DNA from: Epidermidibacterium keratini
Lineage (GTDB): Bacteria; Actinomycetota; Actinomycetes; Mycobacteriales; Antricoccaceae
Assembly: GCF_009834025.1 (NCBI RefSeq)
Contig: NZ_CP047156.1
Coordinates: forward strand, 1,984,001 to 2,048,000
Reading direction: 5' to 3'
Length of the DNA stretch: 64,000 nt
A model generated the notes under the pieces. The model was not told where the DNA came from. It saw only the letters and a list, made by a program, of their open reading frames with translations, and made no database searches. Both the position numbers and the translations under genes were made by a program. Shown here piece after piece: positions 63,104 to 64,000 of the stretch. Each line of letters begins with the position of its first letter. Position 1 is the first letter of the stretch.

Positions 63104-63216
63104 ACAAAGTCTATATCGGGACCGAATAACCATAGATTGACGCTCATTTCGACGGGTGGACATACTCACCGTCCATACCGGGAGGCCCGGCACAGCAGAG
63201 AACCTGGAGCGTCGAT

Positions 63217-64000
63217 ATGGCGACAGCATCCCCCTCGCGCGCAGCGAGCACAGCGAGCCCGCACCTCATCGTGCTGATGCTGTTCGCGTTCATGATGGTC
63301 AACTTCGCCGACAAGGTCGTCGTCGGGCTGGCTGGCCCCGAGATCATGCGCGACATGGGCATCGACGCTGAGCAGTTTGGGCTGGCGCAGGGCAGCTTCT
63401 ACTGGTTGTTCCCGGTGGGCGCGATCCTCGGCGGCTACCTCGTGCGGCGAGTGCACCCACGAGCGCTGCTCAGCGGCGTCGCCTTGCTGTGGATGCTCAG
63501 CCTGGTGCCGATGATGTGGACCAATGACTTCGGGGTGTTGCTGGCGACCCGCCTGCTCCTTGGGTTCTCCGAAGGCCCGGCGATGGCGCTCGCGACCGTC
63601 GTGGTGCACACGTGGTTCACCGCCGAACGTCGCACGGTCCCGACCTCGATCGTGACGGCGGGAGCTGCGGTCGGTCCACTCGTTGCCGCCCCGGTCCTGA
63701 GCTACTTCATCGCCGCCCACCACTGGCACACCGCGTTCGTCGTACTCGGCGTCGTCGGAGCGCTATGGGTCGTTGCCTGGCTGTTCATCGGCGACACCGG
63801 CCCGCACGCTGCGTCCACCCTCGCCACCGCCGGCGCAGCCGAGCTGCCGCCGGACCTTCCGGCGCGGCGCGTGCTCCGCACCGGGACCTACCTCGGTGTG
63901 GTCGTGCTGTTCTTTGCGGCGTACTGCAACGTCTCGGTCAAGACCGGCTGGATGCCGGTGTACCTGCGCGAAGGCCTCGGCTACGGACCGCAGGAGGCAG
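63217..64000 (+). CDS. Major facilitator superfamily transporter, 3' end cut by window edge
   Basis: At least 261 residues are visible from the ATG at 63217. There are seven or more helices; the first is LIVLMLFAFMMVNFADKVVV, and the RLLLGFSEGPAMALATVVVH segment resembles the anion:cation symporter (ACS/GudP-like) family. It could carry organic acids. The gap upstream holds TCTAT and ATAGA words that might be LysR sites. The C-terminus is outside the window. Confidence 0.85.
   Translation, partial: MATASPSRAASTASPHLIVLMLFAFMMVNFADKVVVGLAGPEIMRDMGIDAEQFGLAQGSFYWLFPVGAILGGYLVRRVHPRALLSGVALLWMLSLVPMMWTNDFGVLLATRLLLGFSEGPAMALATVVVHTWFTAERRTVPTSIVTAGAAVGPLVAAPVLSYFIAAHHWHTAFVVLGVVGALWVVAWLFIGDTGPHAASTLATAGAAELPPDLPARRVLRTGTYLGVVVLFFAAYCNVSVKTGWMPVYLREGLGYGPQEA

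Overview
The window is about 64 kb of GC-rich DNA with short intergenic gaps, frequent GTG starts, many ATGA start/stop overlaps and strong G/C third-position bias. The gene content (SigK/RskA pair, PaaABCDE, an actinobacterial-type selenocysteine formate dehydrogenase, a HelD-like helicase, DUF1345 and HdeD membrane proteins) points to a free-living, respiring actinobacterium. I do not assign a genus. No rRNA, tRNA, CRISPR array, transposase or phage gene was recognised.

Layout. 1-2.5 kb: an Hsp90-family chaperone followed at once by a helical, TPR-like partner (minus). 2.7-8.2 kb: a three-gene formate dehydrogenase operon. Its catalytic subunit is read through an in-frame TGA (selenocysteine) at 3241, with a SECIS-like hairpin just after it. 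8.2-11 kb: two paralogous secreted four-cysteine miniproteins, duplicated from promoter region to terminator, flank a quinone oxidoreductase with a SoxR-type promoter; a DUF1345 protein follows. 11.1-12.9 kb: selB, the elongation factor needed to read the TGA. 13-15.2 kb: a HelD-like helicase broken by a frameshift. 15.3-22.4 kb: regulators, an aldehyde dehydrogenase, GNAT and Nudix enzymes, a two-component system, a methyltransferase and a DedA protein. 22.4-29 kb: an oligopeptide ABC transporter operon ending in an M20 peptidase. 29-33.4 kb: an AI-2E-family exporter, an HdeD-like protein, NAD synthetase and a P450. 33.5-39 kb: an acyl-CoA ligase and the phenylacetyl-CoA epoxidase operon paaABCDE. 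39-48 kb: transporters, TetR, amidase and secreted or cytosolic hydrolases. 48.4-50.9 kb: paaK, a PaaR-like TetR regulator and an EthD-like protein. 51-54.5 kb: LysR, then anti-sigma/sigma (RskA/SigK) with a fasciclin lipoprotein. 54.7-56.3 kb: a membrane-anchored molybdopterin oxidoreductase. 56.4-64 kb: DedA, DUF998, a second two-component system, an Nramp metal transporter, two tandem LysR regulators and a truncated MFS transporter.

How they fit together. FdhABC would oxidise formate and feed electrons to the quinone pool; SelB links that to selenium supply. PaaK activates phenylacetate and PaaABCDE epoxidises it. Matching inverted repeats upstream of paaA and beside paaR suggest shared TetR control. 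The Dpp-like transporter plus peptidase imports and trims peptides.

The least explained material is repetitive: six long palindromes sharing a CTGCGGTG-type end, two of which supply the stop codon of a neighbouring gene, and three separate arrays of 21-bp tandem repeats, two of them in frame inside genes as seven-residue repeats.
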